From JABJAG01 sp038137215 (GTDB lineage: Bacteria; Pseudomonadota; Alphaproteobacteria; UBA6615): 64,000 nt of DNA. How positions within the stretch are numbered: the first letter of the stretch is position 1; each line of letters opens with the position of its first letter. The stretch spans positions 51,392-115,391 of the forward strand of contig JAYQBG010000008.1 in the NCBI GenBank assembly GCA_038137215.1. Reading direction: 5' to 3'. The notes beneath the pieces are model-generated. The model made no database searches and was not told where the DNA came from. It worked only from the letters and a program-made list of their open reading frames with translations. The position numbers were made by a program, and so were the translations under genes. This document shows positions 25,929 through 34,563 of the stretch, in pieces.

Positions 25929-26534
25929 TCAGTGCCGTCCGCCGAACCGCCAGGGCAGGATCTCGAAAGACGAATAGAGCCCGTCCCGGGTGTAAGGTTC
26001 ATCGGCAAAAAAGGCCTCGATGAATTCCCGGTCGGGCGCCTGTAGCAGAAAGATGCTGCCAACCCACTCCTTGCCGGACGCGTCCCAGAGCGGCCCGCGC
26101 AGAATGCCGCGCTCGATCCGTCCCGGTGCATTCAGATAGGACCGGTGCGCTCCCAGAAGTTCATTGCGGCGTGCGGTCGTGTCGTCACCCTCTCGTCCCT
26201 TGCCGATAAACAGAAAGCGCGGCTCTGAGTCATCGCCCTCGAAATCCCACATGGTGCGCTTGAGCGCGTTGGTCCAGCGCCGGATCGTGATGTCCCCGAA
26301 CACGCCCGCCTGCGCATAGGGTTCGTCATAGGCAAACGCACGGGCTTCCTCCTCGCTTTCCAGATCTACGATGTGCATGGAACCGGTCGGAGCCGTGCGA
26401 TCCTCGTTAAGTGTCGGACCGCGCGCGATCATGCGGTCGTCATACTGGTCCATGAACGACCAATGGGCTTCCAGGTGCTCTTTGCGCAGGGCATCCACAC
26501 CCTGCTTGTTGCGGCAATATACGAAGTATTCCAT
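25929..26534 (-). CDS. Tandem YCII-domain protein
   Basis: The start at MEYFVYCRNKQGVDALRKEH was chosen because the frame further upstream has no homology or ribosome binding site. The 201-residue protein contains two YCII-like ferredoxin folds. The first (about 1-95) has EAHWSFMDQYDDRMIARGPT and SMHIVDLESEEEARAFAYDE; the second (about 100-195) has LLGAHRSYLNAPGRIERGIL and SIFLLQAPDREFIEAFFADE. The conserved His-x-x-(Y/F) and the Asp/Glu of the YCII site occur in both halves. Family members are small dimeric enzymes or dehydrogenase-associated proteins of mostly unknown function, so only an internal duplication making a built-in dimer can be claimed. Confidence 0.85.
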   Translation of the reverse strand: MEYFVYCRNKQGVDALRKEHLEAHWSFMDQYDDRMIARGPTLNEDRTAPTGSMHIVDLESEEEARAFAYDEPYAQAGVFGDITIRRWTNALKRTMWDFEGDDSEPRFLFIGKGREGDDTTARRNELLGAHRSYLNAPGRIERGILRGPLWDASGKEWVGSIFLLQAPDREFIEAFFADEPYTRDGLYSSFEILPWRFGGRH

Positions 26535-26569
26535 GTCCGGATCCCGGTTTGGCAGCTGATGAGTGAATC

Positions 26570-27721
26570 CTAGCCTGACGATGCGGAGGTCGGAACCGGA
26601 GCTGCAGCAGCGTCCCACTCTGCGAGAACTTCCCGATCGCCCTCCTTGCCGGCCCGTTCGCGGCGGTGCGCCTCGAACGCATCGCCCGGCAGCAATTGTG
26701 ACAGTGCCCAGACAGCCGCGCCGCGCACTGTGGGAGACTCGTCATCGAGACGCTCGCGCACAGCCTCCAAAGCTCCCTCACCCCCCACATTGCCGAGGCC
26801 GATCAGGACATTGCGGATGAAACGACCCCGCCCGATCCGCTTGATGGCCGTGCGCGAGAAAAAACTGCGGAAAGAAGCATCGTCCAGCCGGGCCAGATCG
26901 GTCAGTTTCGGAGCCATCAGGTCCGGCCTTGCGCGCAACTCTTTGACAGGAGCGGATTGCGCAAACTTGTTCCAGGGACAGGCCGCCAGACAGTCATCGC
27001 AGCCATAGATCCGGTTGCCGATCAACGGACGCAGTTCCCGGTCGATCGGCCCCTTGTGCTCGATGGTCAGGTAGGAAATGCAACGCCGGGCGTCGATCCG
27101 ATAGGGTGCCGGGAACGCATTGGTCGGGCAGGCATCCAGGCAGGCCCGACAGCGGCCGCAGTGATCGGTTTCCGGTGTGTCTTCGCGCAAATCCAGCGTT
27201 GTGAACACCTCGCCCAGAAACAGCCATGACCCATGCATGCGTGACACCAGATTGGTGTGCTTGCCCTGCCAGCCCAGCCCGGCCTCTTGGGCAACCGGTT
27301 TCTCCATCACCGGCGCAGTATCGACAAAGACCTTCACGTCACCGGAAAAGGTTTCGCAAATCCAGCGTCCCAGGGCCTTGAGCTGCTTCTTGACCACGTC
27401 GTGATAGTCGCGCCCGCGGGCATAGACCGAAAGATGGCCGATGCCGGGCCGGTCGAGACTCTCGAACGCATCTTCGTCCGGGGTATAGGTCATGCCCAGT
27501 GCGATCACCGAACGCGCGTCGGGCCAGAGCGCACTGGGTTGCCGGCGGCGCTCAGCCTTGGCAACCAGCCAGTCCATCTCCCCATGCATGCCTTCAGCGA
27601 GATATCCATCCAGCCCGGACTGGATCTCCGCACCCAGCGTCACCGGCGCAAAACCGACCGCATCGAAACCAAGCTCGCGGGCTTTCTTCGCAATACGGTC
27701 CCTGGGCGTGCCGTCCGTCAT
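26570..27721 (-). CDS. queG: Epoxyqueuosine reductase
   Basis: This 383-residue enzyme makes the last step of queuosine synthesis, reducing epoxyqueuosine in tRNA anticodon loops with cobalamin and two [4Fe-4S] clusters. The ferredoxin motifs are CGRCRACLDACPTNAF and CDDCLAACPWNKF. The N-terminal domain has SVIALGMTYTPDED and YARGRDYHDVVKKQLKALGR, and the VDTAPVMEKPVAQEAGLGWQ core is characteristic of QueG. HEAT-like repeats follow (DESPTVRGAAVWALSQLLPG). Its start lies only 6 bp from the end of queF, so both are in one operon with queA. Confidence 0.95.
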   Translation of the reverse strand: MTDGTPRDRIAKKARELGFDAVGFAPVTLGAEIQSGLDGYLAEGMHGEMDWLVAKAERRRQPSALWPDARSVIALGMTYTPDEDAFESLDRPGIGHLSVYARGRDYHDVVKKQLKALGRWICETFSGDVKVFVDTAPVMEKPVAQEAGLGWQGKHTNLVSRMHGSWLFLGEVFTTLDLREDTPETDHCGRCRACLDACPTNAFPAPYRIDARRCISYLTIEHKGPIDRELRPLIGNRIYGCDDCLAACPWNKFAQSAPVKELRARPDLMAPKLTDLARLDDASFRSFFSRTAIKRIGRGRFIRNVLIGLGNVGGEGALEAVRERLDDESPTVRGAAVWALSQLLPGDAFEAHRRERAGKEGDREVLAEWDAAAAPVPTSASSG

Positions 27722-27727
27722 CTGGCG

Positions 27728-28192
27728 CTAGCCGCGGCCCCGATAGGGTGCAACCCCCTGATCGGGGAGCCACAGCCCCGCCGGCGGTTCGCCGGACTGA
27801 TAGAATACATCGATCGGAATGCCGCCGCGCGGATACCAGTAGCCGCCAATCCGAATCCAGACCGGCTCCAGAACCGCTTCCAGCCGGTTGGCAATCTCCA
27901 CTGTACAGGCCTCATGAAAGGCGCCGTGATTCCGGAAGGACCCGAGATAAAGCTTCAGGGACTTGCTCTCCATGAGCCAGTCACCGGGCACATAGTCGAT
28001 GACCAGATGAGCGAAATCCGGCTGCCCCGTGATCGGGCAGAGCGAGGTGAACTCCGGTGCTGCAAACCGGACCAGATAGGTCGAACCCGGTTTCGGATTG
28101 GGCACCCGTTCGAGATTCGCCTCTTCCGGCGAAGCGGGCAGTTCGGTTTGTCCGCCCAGTTGGGTCAGGCCTTCATAGATGTCGTCGGTCAT
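27728..28192 (-). CDS. queF: NADPH-dependent 7-cyano-7-deazaguanine reductase (short type)
   Basis: The 154-residue protein is the short, T-fold form of QueF that reduces preQ0 to preQ1. The catalytic Cys and Asp occur in EFTSLCPITGQPDFAHLVID, and the QueF motif is WLMESKSLKLYLGSFRNHGA followed by FHEACT. The ATG at 28192 is preferred over the GTG one codon earlier. Neighbours queG and queA make the queuosine assignment secure. The tail ends with VAPYRGRG, as in other alphaproteobacterial QueF. Confidence 0.95.
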   Translation of the reverse strand: MTDDIYEGLTQLGGQTELPASPEEANLERVPNPKPGSTYLVRFAAPEFTSLCPITGQPDFAHLVIDYVPGDWLMESKSLKLYLGSFRNHGAFHEACTVEIANRLEAVLEPVWIRIGGYWYPRGGIPIDVFYQSGEPPAGLWLPDQGVAPYRGRG

Positions 28193-28235
28193 CACTCATC
28201 TCTATCTGTCCTATCCTGGCACAATTGGGCGCCGC

Positions 28236-29270
28236 TCAGGGCGCGCGGTCCAGCAATGTCGCGTCTCCGTAGGAAAAAAACCTGTACCGCTTTTCGATGG
28301 CATGGGCATAGGCCGCCCGCATGCGTTCGGTCCCGGCAAACGCACAGACCAGCATGAACAGCGTGGACTGGGGCAAGTGGAAGTTCGTCAGAAGTTGATC
28401 GACAAGGCGGAACTGGTATCCCGGCGTGATGAACAGATCGGTGTCGCCCCGAAACGCGGGCAAATGCCCGTCGGGTTCCGCTGCAGATTCGAGCAGCCGC
28501 AAGGGCGTCGTCCCGACGGAGACGATCTTCTGGCCCGCCGCCCGGGCCGTGTTGATCCGGGTAGCCGCTGCCTCGGAAATCTCGCCATATTCATAGTGCA
28601 TCTTGTGGTCGCGTACGTTCTCGGCCGTAACCGGCAGGAAGGTTCCGGCGCCCACATGCAGGGTGAGCGAGACAAACTCCAGACCCGCTGCCTTCAGCCG
28701 CGCCACGAGCGCAGGCGTAAAATGCAGCCCCGCCGTCGGGGCCGCCACCGCCCCTTCGCGCGCGGCGAACATGGTCTGATAATCCTCCACATCGTCGGGA
28801 TCGGGATCGGCATCCCGTTTGATATAGGGTGGCAACGGCGGTCGCCCGTGTTTCTCCAGCGCTGCAAGAAACGCCGCGTCGGTCACGTTGAAGCCAAGGC
28901 GGACCTCCGCGCCGTCGCGTGCGATCACCTCGGCGTTGAAATCGTCGCCGAACTCGACCAGGTCTCCGGGTTTCAACCGCCGCGCGTTCTTGGCAAAGAC
29001 CAGCCATTCCCCCGCACCTTCATCCTTGTGCAGGGTCACGCCGATCTTGGCTTCGCCGCGCCGGCCGTCGAGCTGCGCCGGGATCACGCGGGTGTCGTTG
29101 ACGATGAGCAAGCTACCGGGATCGAAGACATCGGGCAGGTCCGCGATGGCCCGGTCTGCCAGCCCGCGCCGCACATCCAGCAGGCGCGCCGAGTCACGCG
29201 GATCAGCCGGGCGCTGCGCGATCAGTTCTCTGGGAAGGTTAAAATCAAACTCTGCAGTCTTCACATTCAT
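28236..29270 (-). CDS. queA: S-adenosylmethionine:tRNA ribosyltransferase-isomerase
   Basis: QueA transfers and rearranges the ribose of SAM onto preQ1 in tRNA, giving epoxyqueuosine. Family landmarks are FDFNLPRELIAQRPADPRDS, LLIVNDTRVIPAQLDGRR, GAVAAPTAGLHFTPALVARL, LHVGAGTFLPVTAENVRDHK and TNFHLPQSTLFMLVCAFAGT. The ATG at 29270 starts MNVKTAEFDF, the standard beginning; a TTG six codons upstream is less likely. It is divergent from the precursor-transporter gene across an 87-bp gap. The pathway block thus holds the last three enzymes and an importer, but not the early genes queC/D/E or tgt. Confidence 0.95.
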   Translation of the reverse strand: MNVKTAEFDFNLPRELIAQRPADPRDSARLLDVRRGLADRAIADLPDVFDPGSLLIVNDTRVIPAQLDGRRGEAKIGVTLHKDEGAGEWLVFAKNARRLKPGDLVEFGDDFNAEVIARDGAEVRLGFNVTDAAFLAALEKHGRPPLPPYIKRDADPDPDDVEDYQTMFAAREGAVAAPTAGLHFTPALVARLKAAGLEFVSLTLHVGAGTFLPVTAENVRDHKMHYEYGEISEAAATRINTARAAGQKIVSVGTTPLRLLESAAEPDGHLPAFRGDTDLFITPGYQFRLVDQLLTNFHLPQSTLFMLVCAFAGTERMRAAYAHAIEKRYRFFSYGDATLLDRAP

Positions 29271-29294
29271 CTCGTATGATTTCGGCAACCGATT

Positions 29295-29317
29295 GACAGT
29301 TCTGCCGTTGGACTGTC
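29295..29317. other. Hairpin between queA and the queuosine precursor transporter
   Basis: GACAGT and ACTGTC form a 6-bp stem with loop TCTGCCGTTGG; the downstream GGC of ATTAGGC could pair with GCC in the loop. It lies 40 bases before the transporter start. It does not match the preQ1-I consensus with its adjacent A-rich tail, so riboswitch identity is not claimed. It may be part of a divergent promoter. Confidence 0.3.
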
Positions 29318-29357
29318 ATTAGGCGTCCCACGGACCAACAAGAAAAAACCTGAACCC

Positions 29358-30041
29358 ATGACCGGACTCACACCGCGTTTCCTGATCATTGCCGTCCTGT
29401 TCGTCACCTGTCTGATCGTCTCGAATATCACGGCGGTCAAACTGATCGATGTGGCGGGGTATATCATCCCGGGCGCCATCGTCATCTTCCCGATCAGTTA
29501 CATCATCGGCGACGTTTTGACGGAAGTTTACGGCTTCGCCAAGGCCCGAACGGTCATCTGGCTGGGATTTGGTGCCAATCTCTTCGCCGTGGCGACCTTC
29601 ATCCTGGTCGGCGTGCTTCCGGCCGCCGGGTTTTGGGAACATGGCGATGCCTATCAAACAATCCTCGGCGCGACACCGCGCATTCTGGCGGCCTCCTTCG
29701 CTGCCTATCTGATCGGCGAGTTCGCCAACTCCTATATTCTTGCCCGGCTCAAAGTCGCGATGGCCGGACGGCATCTCTGGGTTCGTACAATCGGATCATC
29801 CGTCGTCGGACAAACCCTCGATTCGGGTGTCTTCATCACCGTCGCCTTCTACGGCATCTTCCCGAACGCGGTTCTGCTGACCCTGATCGGAACCCAGATC
29901 GTCTTCAAGCTCGGCTACGAAATTCTCGCCACGCCCATCACCTATGCCATGGTTGGCTGGCTGAAAAAGCGTGAAAACGTCGATTACTTCGACCGAACCA
30001 CCAGCTTCAATCCCTTCGCGTTTTCCAAGGGCTCCGAATGA
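29358..30041 (+). CDS. yhhQ: Queuosine precursor transporter (YhhQ/QPTR family)
   Basis: This 227-residue inner-membrane protein has about six hydrophobic helices (FLIIAVLFVTCLIVSNITAV, YIIPGAIVIFPISYIIGDVL, TVIWLGFGANLFAVATFILV and others). Family motifs are IVSNITAVKLID, FPISYIIGDVLTEVYGFAKA and the charged ending YFDRTTSFNPFAF. YhhQ imports preQ0 or preQ1, which matches the adjacent divergent queA-queF-queG genes. No clear ribosome binding site precedes the ATG; CCTGAACCC is the only sequence just upstream. The stop overlaps the start of the lpxR pseudogene by 4 bp. Confidence 0.93.
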   Translation: MTGLTPRFLIIAVLFVTCLIVSNITAVKLIDVAGYIIPGAIVIFPISYIIGDVLTEVYGFAKARTVIWLGFGANLFAVATFILVGVLPAAGFWEHGDAYQTILGATPRILAASFAAYLIGEFANSYILARLKVAMAGRHLWVRTIGSSVVGQTLDSGVFITVAFYGIFPNAVLLTLIGTQIVFKLGYEILATPITYAMVGWLKKRENVDYFDRTTSFNPFAFSKGSE

Positions 30042-31035
30042 TACGCACTGGCCTGTCCGTTGCTGTACTGCTGGGGGCAAGCCTTGCCGCAGGTGCGGTG
30101 GCGGCCGATCCATCGGGCGATACCTATTCGGTACAATGGGAAAACGACCGGATCGCCATTACACCAACGGCTTTCGGCTGTCCTAGGTCCCCGAAGCGCG
30201 TGATTCCGACCCCCAATGGGCGCGCGATTTGCTGGAGACGATCTATCCGTTCGCCGATCTGCGCAGGGGCCGGATTGGCGCGGCCTTCGGACAGAGCATC
30301 TTCACTCCGGAAGATACTTCCGCCACGACGCTCGTGCGCAACGACCGCCCCTATGCCGGCTGGCTTTATGGCGGCATCTCGATGCATGCCGAAACAAAAC
30401 GCCAGAAGCGAAGCCTGTTCACCGACACGCTCGACACCTTGGAACTCGATTTCGGCATTGTCGGTCCCTACGCGCTGGGCCGGCAAGTCCAGAACGGCGT
30501 GCATGAACTGATCAACGTCGCCAATTCGAATGGCTGGGGCAACCAGCTCGACAATGAGCCGGGCATCATGCTGATCGGCGAGCGCTGCTGGCGCAGCGAA
30601 CCGATGCGCCCCTTTGGTCTGGAACTGGATGTCATCCCGCATATCGGCGGCAGTCTCGGTAATGTCATGACCTATGCCGGGGCCGGCACAATGGTCCGGT
30701 TCGGGCAGAGCCTCGATGTGGATTTCGGGCCGCCGATGATCCGCCCCTCGCTCAGCGGTCTGGCGGCGGTGGACAAGCCCGTCGGCTTTGCCTGGTATCT
30801 GTTCGCCGGCGCACAAGGACGCGCCGTCGCGCGTGATATTTTCCTCGACGGCAACACCTTCTCCGACAGCCACAGCGTGGACAAGAAGACCTTTGTCGGC
30901 GACTTCCAGATCGGTGCGGCCATCGCCATCGACAATGCACGCCTCGCGGTCACCCAGGTCTTCCGCACCCGCAAATTCAAGTGTTAGCGTCAGCCCGATC
31001 GCTTCGGCGCCGTCAGCCTGTCCGTTAGGTTCTAG
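30038..31035 (+). pseudogene. lpxR: LpxR-like outer membrane lipid A deacylase, triply disrupted
   Basis: The reading begins with a signal peptide (MIRTGLSVAVLLGASLAAGA) and YSVQWENDR in one frame, then jumps to another frame at about 30150 as DRHYTNGFRLS. TAG at 30184-30186 follows, where homologues have Trp (RLSWV), and the frame then stays open through DLLETIYPFADLRRGRIGAA and RNDRPYAGWLYGGISMH. A second TAG at 30985-30987 precedes RQPDRFGAVSLSVRF, the normal C-terminal beta-strand ending at 31035. The frameshift looks like loss of bases between two GATCGCC repeats. The intact family (DUF2219) removes a 3' acyloxyacyl group from lipid A. As written this gene cannot produce a whole protein. 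Confidence 0.85.
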
Positions 31036-31122
31036 GGCAGCGGCCCCTCTTTTCTGATCTCCCGCGAATGTTAAAGTTTCGGTGGCAAGACAGCGCAGGA
31101 GGCAAGGATCACCCAACTCGAC

Positions 31123-31740
31123 GTGACTATCGACGGCATCAGTGATGGCGTACGGATTCCCGAGGAATTCGCCTTTGGTGTGCGAACCGACGACACGCCA
31201 TTCACCTTCGGGCGCAATATCAGCCCCGCCATTCGCTGGAGCGCCGGACCGGATGGCACCAAGTCCTACGCCATCATCATGCATGACCGCAACGCGCCCA
31301 CCGTGTTTGACGATGCCAATCAGGAAGGCAAGACGATCCCTGCCGATCTGGAGCGCATGGACTTCATGCACTGGATCCTCATCGATATTCCGGCCACGAC
31401 CACCAGCCTGCCGAAAGGTGCGGAATCCGATGGCGTGGTTCCCAAGGGCAAGGACACCGGCCCGGGCGACCACGGCATCCGCGGCGCCAACGACTTCGGA
31501 ATGTTCATGGCCTCCAACCTGGATATGGCAGGTGACTATGGCGGCTATGACGGCCCCGCGCCGCCCTGGAACGACGAACTGATGCACGAGTACGTGTTCG
31601 CGGTCTTCGCACTGGACATCGAAACACTTGGCCTCAGCGGCGTGTTCAGCGGCGCTGAGGCCCGCGCGGCCATGAAAGACAATGTGCTGGCCAGCGGCAG
31701 CGTGACAGGTCTCTACAGCCTGAACCCGGATCTGGCCTAA
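31123..31740 (+). CDS. YbhB/YbcL (PEBP-like, Raf kinase inhibitor-like) protein
   Basis: The 205-residue protein has the bacterial PEBP fold: GVRIPEEFAFGVRTDDTPFT, SPAIRWSAGPDGTKSYAIIM, HDRNAPTV, MHWILIDIPATTTSLPKG and the GPAPPWNDELMHEYVFAVFA strand near the end. Function in bacteria is poorly defined; these are small-anion-binding cytosolic or periplasmic proteins. No signal peptide is seen. The GTG at 31123 is 20 bases from the AGGAGG at 31097-31102, too far to be ideal. Five bases after AGGAGG, in frame, is ATC at 31108, exactly where an ATG would be expected. The true start may therefore be a mutated or unusual codon at 31108. Confidence 0.8.
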   Translation: MTIDGISDGVRIPEEFAFGVRTDDTPFTFGRNISPAIRWSAGPDGTKSYAIIMHDRNAPTVFDDANQEGKTIPADLERMDFMHWILIDIPATTTSLPKGAESDGVVPKGKDTGPGDHGIRGANDFGMFMASNLDMAGDYGGYDGPAPPWNDELMHEYVFAVFALDIETLGLSGVFSGAEARAAMKDNVLASGSVTGLYSLNPDLA

Positions 31741-31743
31741 GCG

Positions 31744-33075
31744 TCAGCCCGTCGCGTCGGCGTAGTCCACGAGGCGGCTCTTGTAGTCGGAGCGCGGCAG
31801 GGAATTGAACGGCACCAGTTCGACCTTGGTGGTGACGATCAGGCGCTTGCGAATCTCGGCCTCGATGGTCTCGGCCAGTCGGTCAGCTGCAGTGACACCC
31901 TCTTCCAGTTCGACCAGCACGCGCAGCGGCGGCAGTTGCTGCACATCCGGACGTGACGGGCGGACAGAGATCATGCCGCTGACTTCGGGCTGATACTCGT
32001 TCACCACCTCGCGGATCGCTCTGGGAAAGACGTTGACGCCGCGCACGATCAGCATGTCGTCGGTACGGCCGATACAGCGAATGCGCGGTCCCGTCCGGCC
32101 GCTGGCAACAGGTCCCATGCTGACGATGACATGGTCGCGCGAGCGGTAGCGCAGCAGCGGCGCACCCTCCTGCATCAGATGGATATAGACCGGCTCGCCC
32201 TGGGCCCCGTCCTCGAAGGGGATCGGCTGCTCGGTCTCCGGGTCGATCAGCTCCATGTGAATATAGTCGCGGGCGAGGAAGTTCATCCCGTCCTGCTCGG
32301 GGCCTTCGCCGAACATCGAGATCGAAACCTAGCCCAGTCCAAGCACTTCATGGACCTTTGCATCGAAAGCCGCCTCGATCTGGGCGCGTACGGTCGGTTC
32401 TCCGCCGCCCGGCTCTCCACCAGCCACGAGGGTTTGTAGTCCGCATTCGGTCGGGTCGATTCCACGCTCGCGTGCGGCTTCAGCGAGATACAGGAAATAG
32501 GAGGGCGTGCCGGGCATGCCCTGAATCTTGAAGCGCGAGAGGATCGTCAACAACCGCTCGGTGTTACCGCTGCCGATGGGGATCATCCGCACCCCCAGCG
32601 CCATCATTGATTCGTGAACCGCCCCGGCGGCGAAGGGGCCGGCATTGTAGGTCGTGGTGATCCGGTGATCGGGACGCAAGCCCGCCGCGAAATAGCTGCG
32701 GTTGGAGGTGTGAATCTAACGTTGCAGATCATTCGCCGTGACCGGGATATAGAGCGGGTTTCCGGAAGTACCGCTGGTCGAATAGACCCGGACGACGTCC
32801 TCCAGCGGTGCCGCGAGATGCGCGCCCAGCGGCAGATGTTCGGCCTAACTGGCACGCAGCTCATCCTTGACCGTGAAGGGCAGATGCCGCAGGTCGTCGA
32901 GGCCACCAACGGAGTCCGGCGTCTTGAACCCGGCGTCGGTCAGCTTGTCCCGATAGAAGTGAGAATGGGCAAACAGATACTCGATCTGCTTGCGATAGAC
33001 CGGTTCGTCCTTCGCCTTCTGATCTTCCGGCGAACGGGTTTCGGCTTCCGAATCGAACAAGGCAAGATCGGCCAT
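31744..33075 (-). pseudogene. paaK: Phenylacetate-CoA ligase-like AMP-forming ligase with three amber stops
   Basis: One frame covers the full length of a PaaK-type adenylating enzyme (443 codons): YRKQIEYLFAHSHFYRDKLT, ATP-binding VYSTSGTSGNPLYIPVTAND, GTPSYFLYLAEAARERGIDP, VAGGEPGGGEPTVRAQIEAA, VRGVNVFPRAIREVVNEYQP. TAG occurs at 32845-32847 (LRAS*AEHL, probably Gln), 32716-32718 (LQR*IHTS, probably Trp) and 32329-32331 (LGLG*VSIS). No frameshift is present. The normal enzyme activates an aromatic acid with ATP and CoA. Only 4 bases separate it from the citrate synthase-like gene upstream, so they form one operon. As read the gene is inactive unless the ambers are translated or are errors. 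Confidence 0.87.
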
Positions 33076-33079
33076 CGTC

Positions 33080-33859
33080 TCAGTCCCCGTCGTATTCGAT
33101 GGCTTCCTCGCCGTGATGGGCCAGCAGGAACCCGATGGGACGTTCGATCTCCTCGTTCAGGTGCCCGATCAGGCCGATTGTGCGCGCCAGGATCGGGATA
33201 CCCCGGATCGCCGCCTTCGGAAAATCGAGATCGAGCAGCACGGCGGCCATGGGACCCTGCAGATTCATGGGCAACCGCTTGCCCCAGACCTCCTCGATGG
33301 CGTCAGGAAAGGCGCGCAGTGCATTGACATGTCGGCCCGAGACGCCGCGCTCGTCGGCCAGATCAAGAATACGCACCGCCCGCGGATCGACCGGGTGATG
33401 GATGGGGTGCCCGAAACTGGGAATGAACTTGCCGGCCGCCTTATATTCCTGCGCGATCTCCAGCGCGGCGGCTTCGCGCGTGGCGCCTTTCTCGATCCGG
33501 TTCGCGGCATCGTCGAGCATGTCCCCGGCGACATCGGCGCTCCCCAGAATGACCGAGCCAACCCCGAGCAGCCCGGCGGCCACCGCCCCCTGAAAGGCTT
33601 CCGGCGCGGCGGCGAGCGTCATGCGGGCAGCCTGCACGCTGGGCGTCAGGCCATGTTCGGCAAGTGCCACCACGAGAAGATCAAGAAAGAAGACCTGGTC
33701 CTCGGTCGGCTCCTGGCCCGTTAGGTGAAAAAAGAAGAACTCGGCCATGGAGGCATGACCCATGACCTCGTTGCACAAATCCTTACCACGTACCGTGATC
33801 GAGGCCGCATCTGCAGTCTCGATGGCCGTTTTTGCTTCGCCGCGTTTTCCAATCAACAT
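33080..33859 (-). CDS. Citryl-CoA lyase / short citrate synthase-like protein
   Basis: The ATG at 33859 follows GGGGGAG at a good distance; upstream sequence in the frame is AT-rich and non-coding. The 259-residue protein is about half the length of citrate synthase and keeps the catalytic core: KFIPSFGHPIHHPVDPRAVR (catalytic His), ALRAFPDAIEEVWGKRLPMN, LLDLDFPKAAIRGIPILART and GHLNEEIERPIGFLLAHHGE. Proteins of this size are annotated as citryl-CoA lyase or as CoA-ester lyase/condensing enzymes acting in side pathways. With the adjacent acyl-CoA ligase it might cleave or form a CoA thioester of a branched or hydroxy acid. The substrate is unknown. Confidence 0.82.
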   Translation of the reverse strand: MLIGKRGEAKTAIETADAASITVRGKDLCNEVMGHASMAEFFFFHLTGQEPTEDQVFFLDLLVVALAEHGLTPSVQAARMTLAAAPEAFQGAVAAGLLGVGSVILGSADVAGDMLDDAANRIEKGATREAAALEIAQEYKAAGKFIPSFGHPIHHPVDPRAVRILDLADERGVSGRHVNALRAFPDAIEEVWGKRLPMNLQGPMAAVLLDLDFPKAAIRGIPILARTIGLIGHLNEEIERPIGFLLAHHGEEAIEYDGD

Positions 33860-34053
33860 AAAGCCACTCCCCCAAAGATCGGGCGACGATAAGGGCAGCC
33901 ATCGGTCACCACAAGATTTCCTATATGTGAAAATTTTTTCTTTGAACTGAATGAATTTGACTCGCACAGCCCCCGTACCTCTAAAATCATTCCAAGACGC
34001 GAACAAGGCGGCCCCGAAGTCGCTATCGCCCGAAGTCTGGGGAGACTTACATC

Positions 34054-34560
34054 ATGAAATACGGAATGTTCAGCATGCCGTTGCGTCCGCCCGGCGGCGA
34101 CGTGAACGGCAATTATCACCGTGACGTCCAGACTTATGTCCATGCCGACAAACTGGGCTATTCCGAAGGCTGGATGGGTGAGCACTACACCATTCTCTGG
34201 GAGCCGATTCCGGCCACCGACCTTTTCGCAGCGACCGTCTTCGCGCAGACCGAACAGATTCGGGTTGGAACCGGCGTGGTTCTTCTGCCGATGCACGATC
34301 CGCGTCTCGTGGCGCTGCGGATCGCATATCTCGATCATCTGTCGAAGGGCCGGCTGAATTTCGGGATCGGTGCGGGCGGTGCCCCCACCGACTTCCACTT
34401 CTTCGATATCGATTATCAGGAAGGCGAACATCGCGAATGTATGCGCGAAGCGATCGGGGCCACCAAGAAGCTGTGGACCGAAGACGACCCCTTCGAGCAC
34501 AACGGGAAGTTCTGGTAGAGATCACGCGAACTTCATGACGTTCCGCGAACCGAAATTGCG
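34054..34560 (+). pseudogene. Luciferase-like monooxygenase, 3'-truncated
   Basis: The ATG at 34054 follows GGGAG. The ~154 residues before the stop show the N-terminal half of an F420/FMN luciferase-like barrel: MKYGMFSMPLRPPGGDVNGN, LGYSEGWMGEHYTILWEPIP, IRVGTGVVLLPMHDPRLVAL and RLNFGIGAGGAPTDFHFFDI. TAG at 34516-34518 follows HNGKFW. In another frame (+1) coding resumes briefly as HANFMTFREPKLRPYS. Homology then ends at about 34560, where the convergent dehydrogenase gene terminates. Normal length is ~350 residues, so more than half the enzyme is missing. The junction lies about 300 bp from the assembly gap. Confidence 0.82.
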
Positions 34561-34563
34561 TCC

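Noticed and set aside
29295..29340. preQ1 riboswitch upstream of the queuosine precursor transporter
   Set aside because: The stem is present but the A-rich tail and conserved loop bases of preQ1-I are not in the right place, and no preQ1-II or III pattern is visible.
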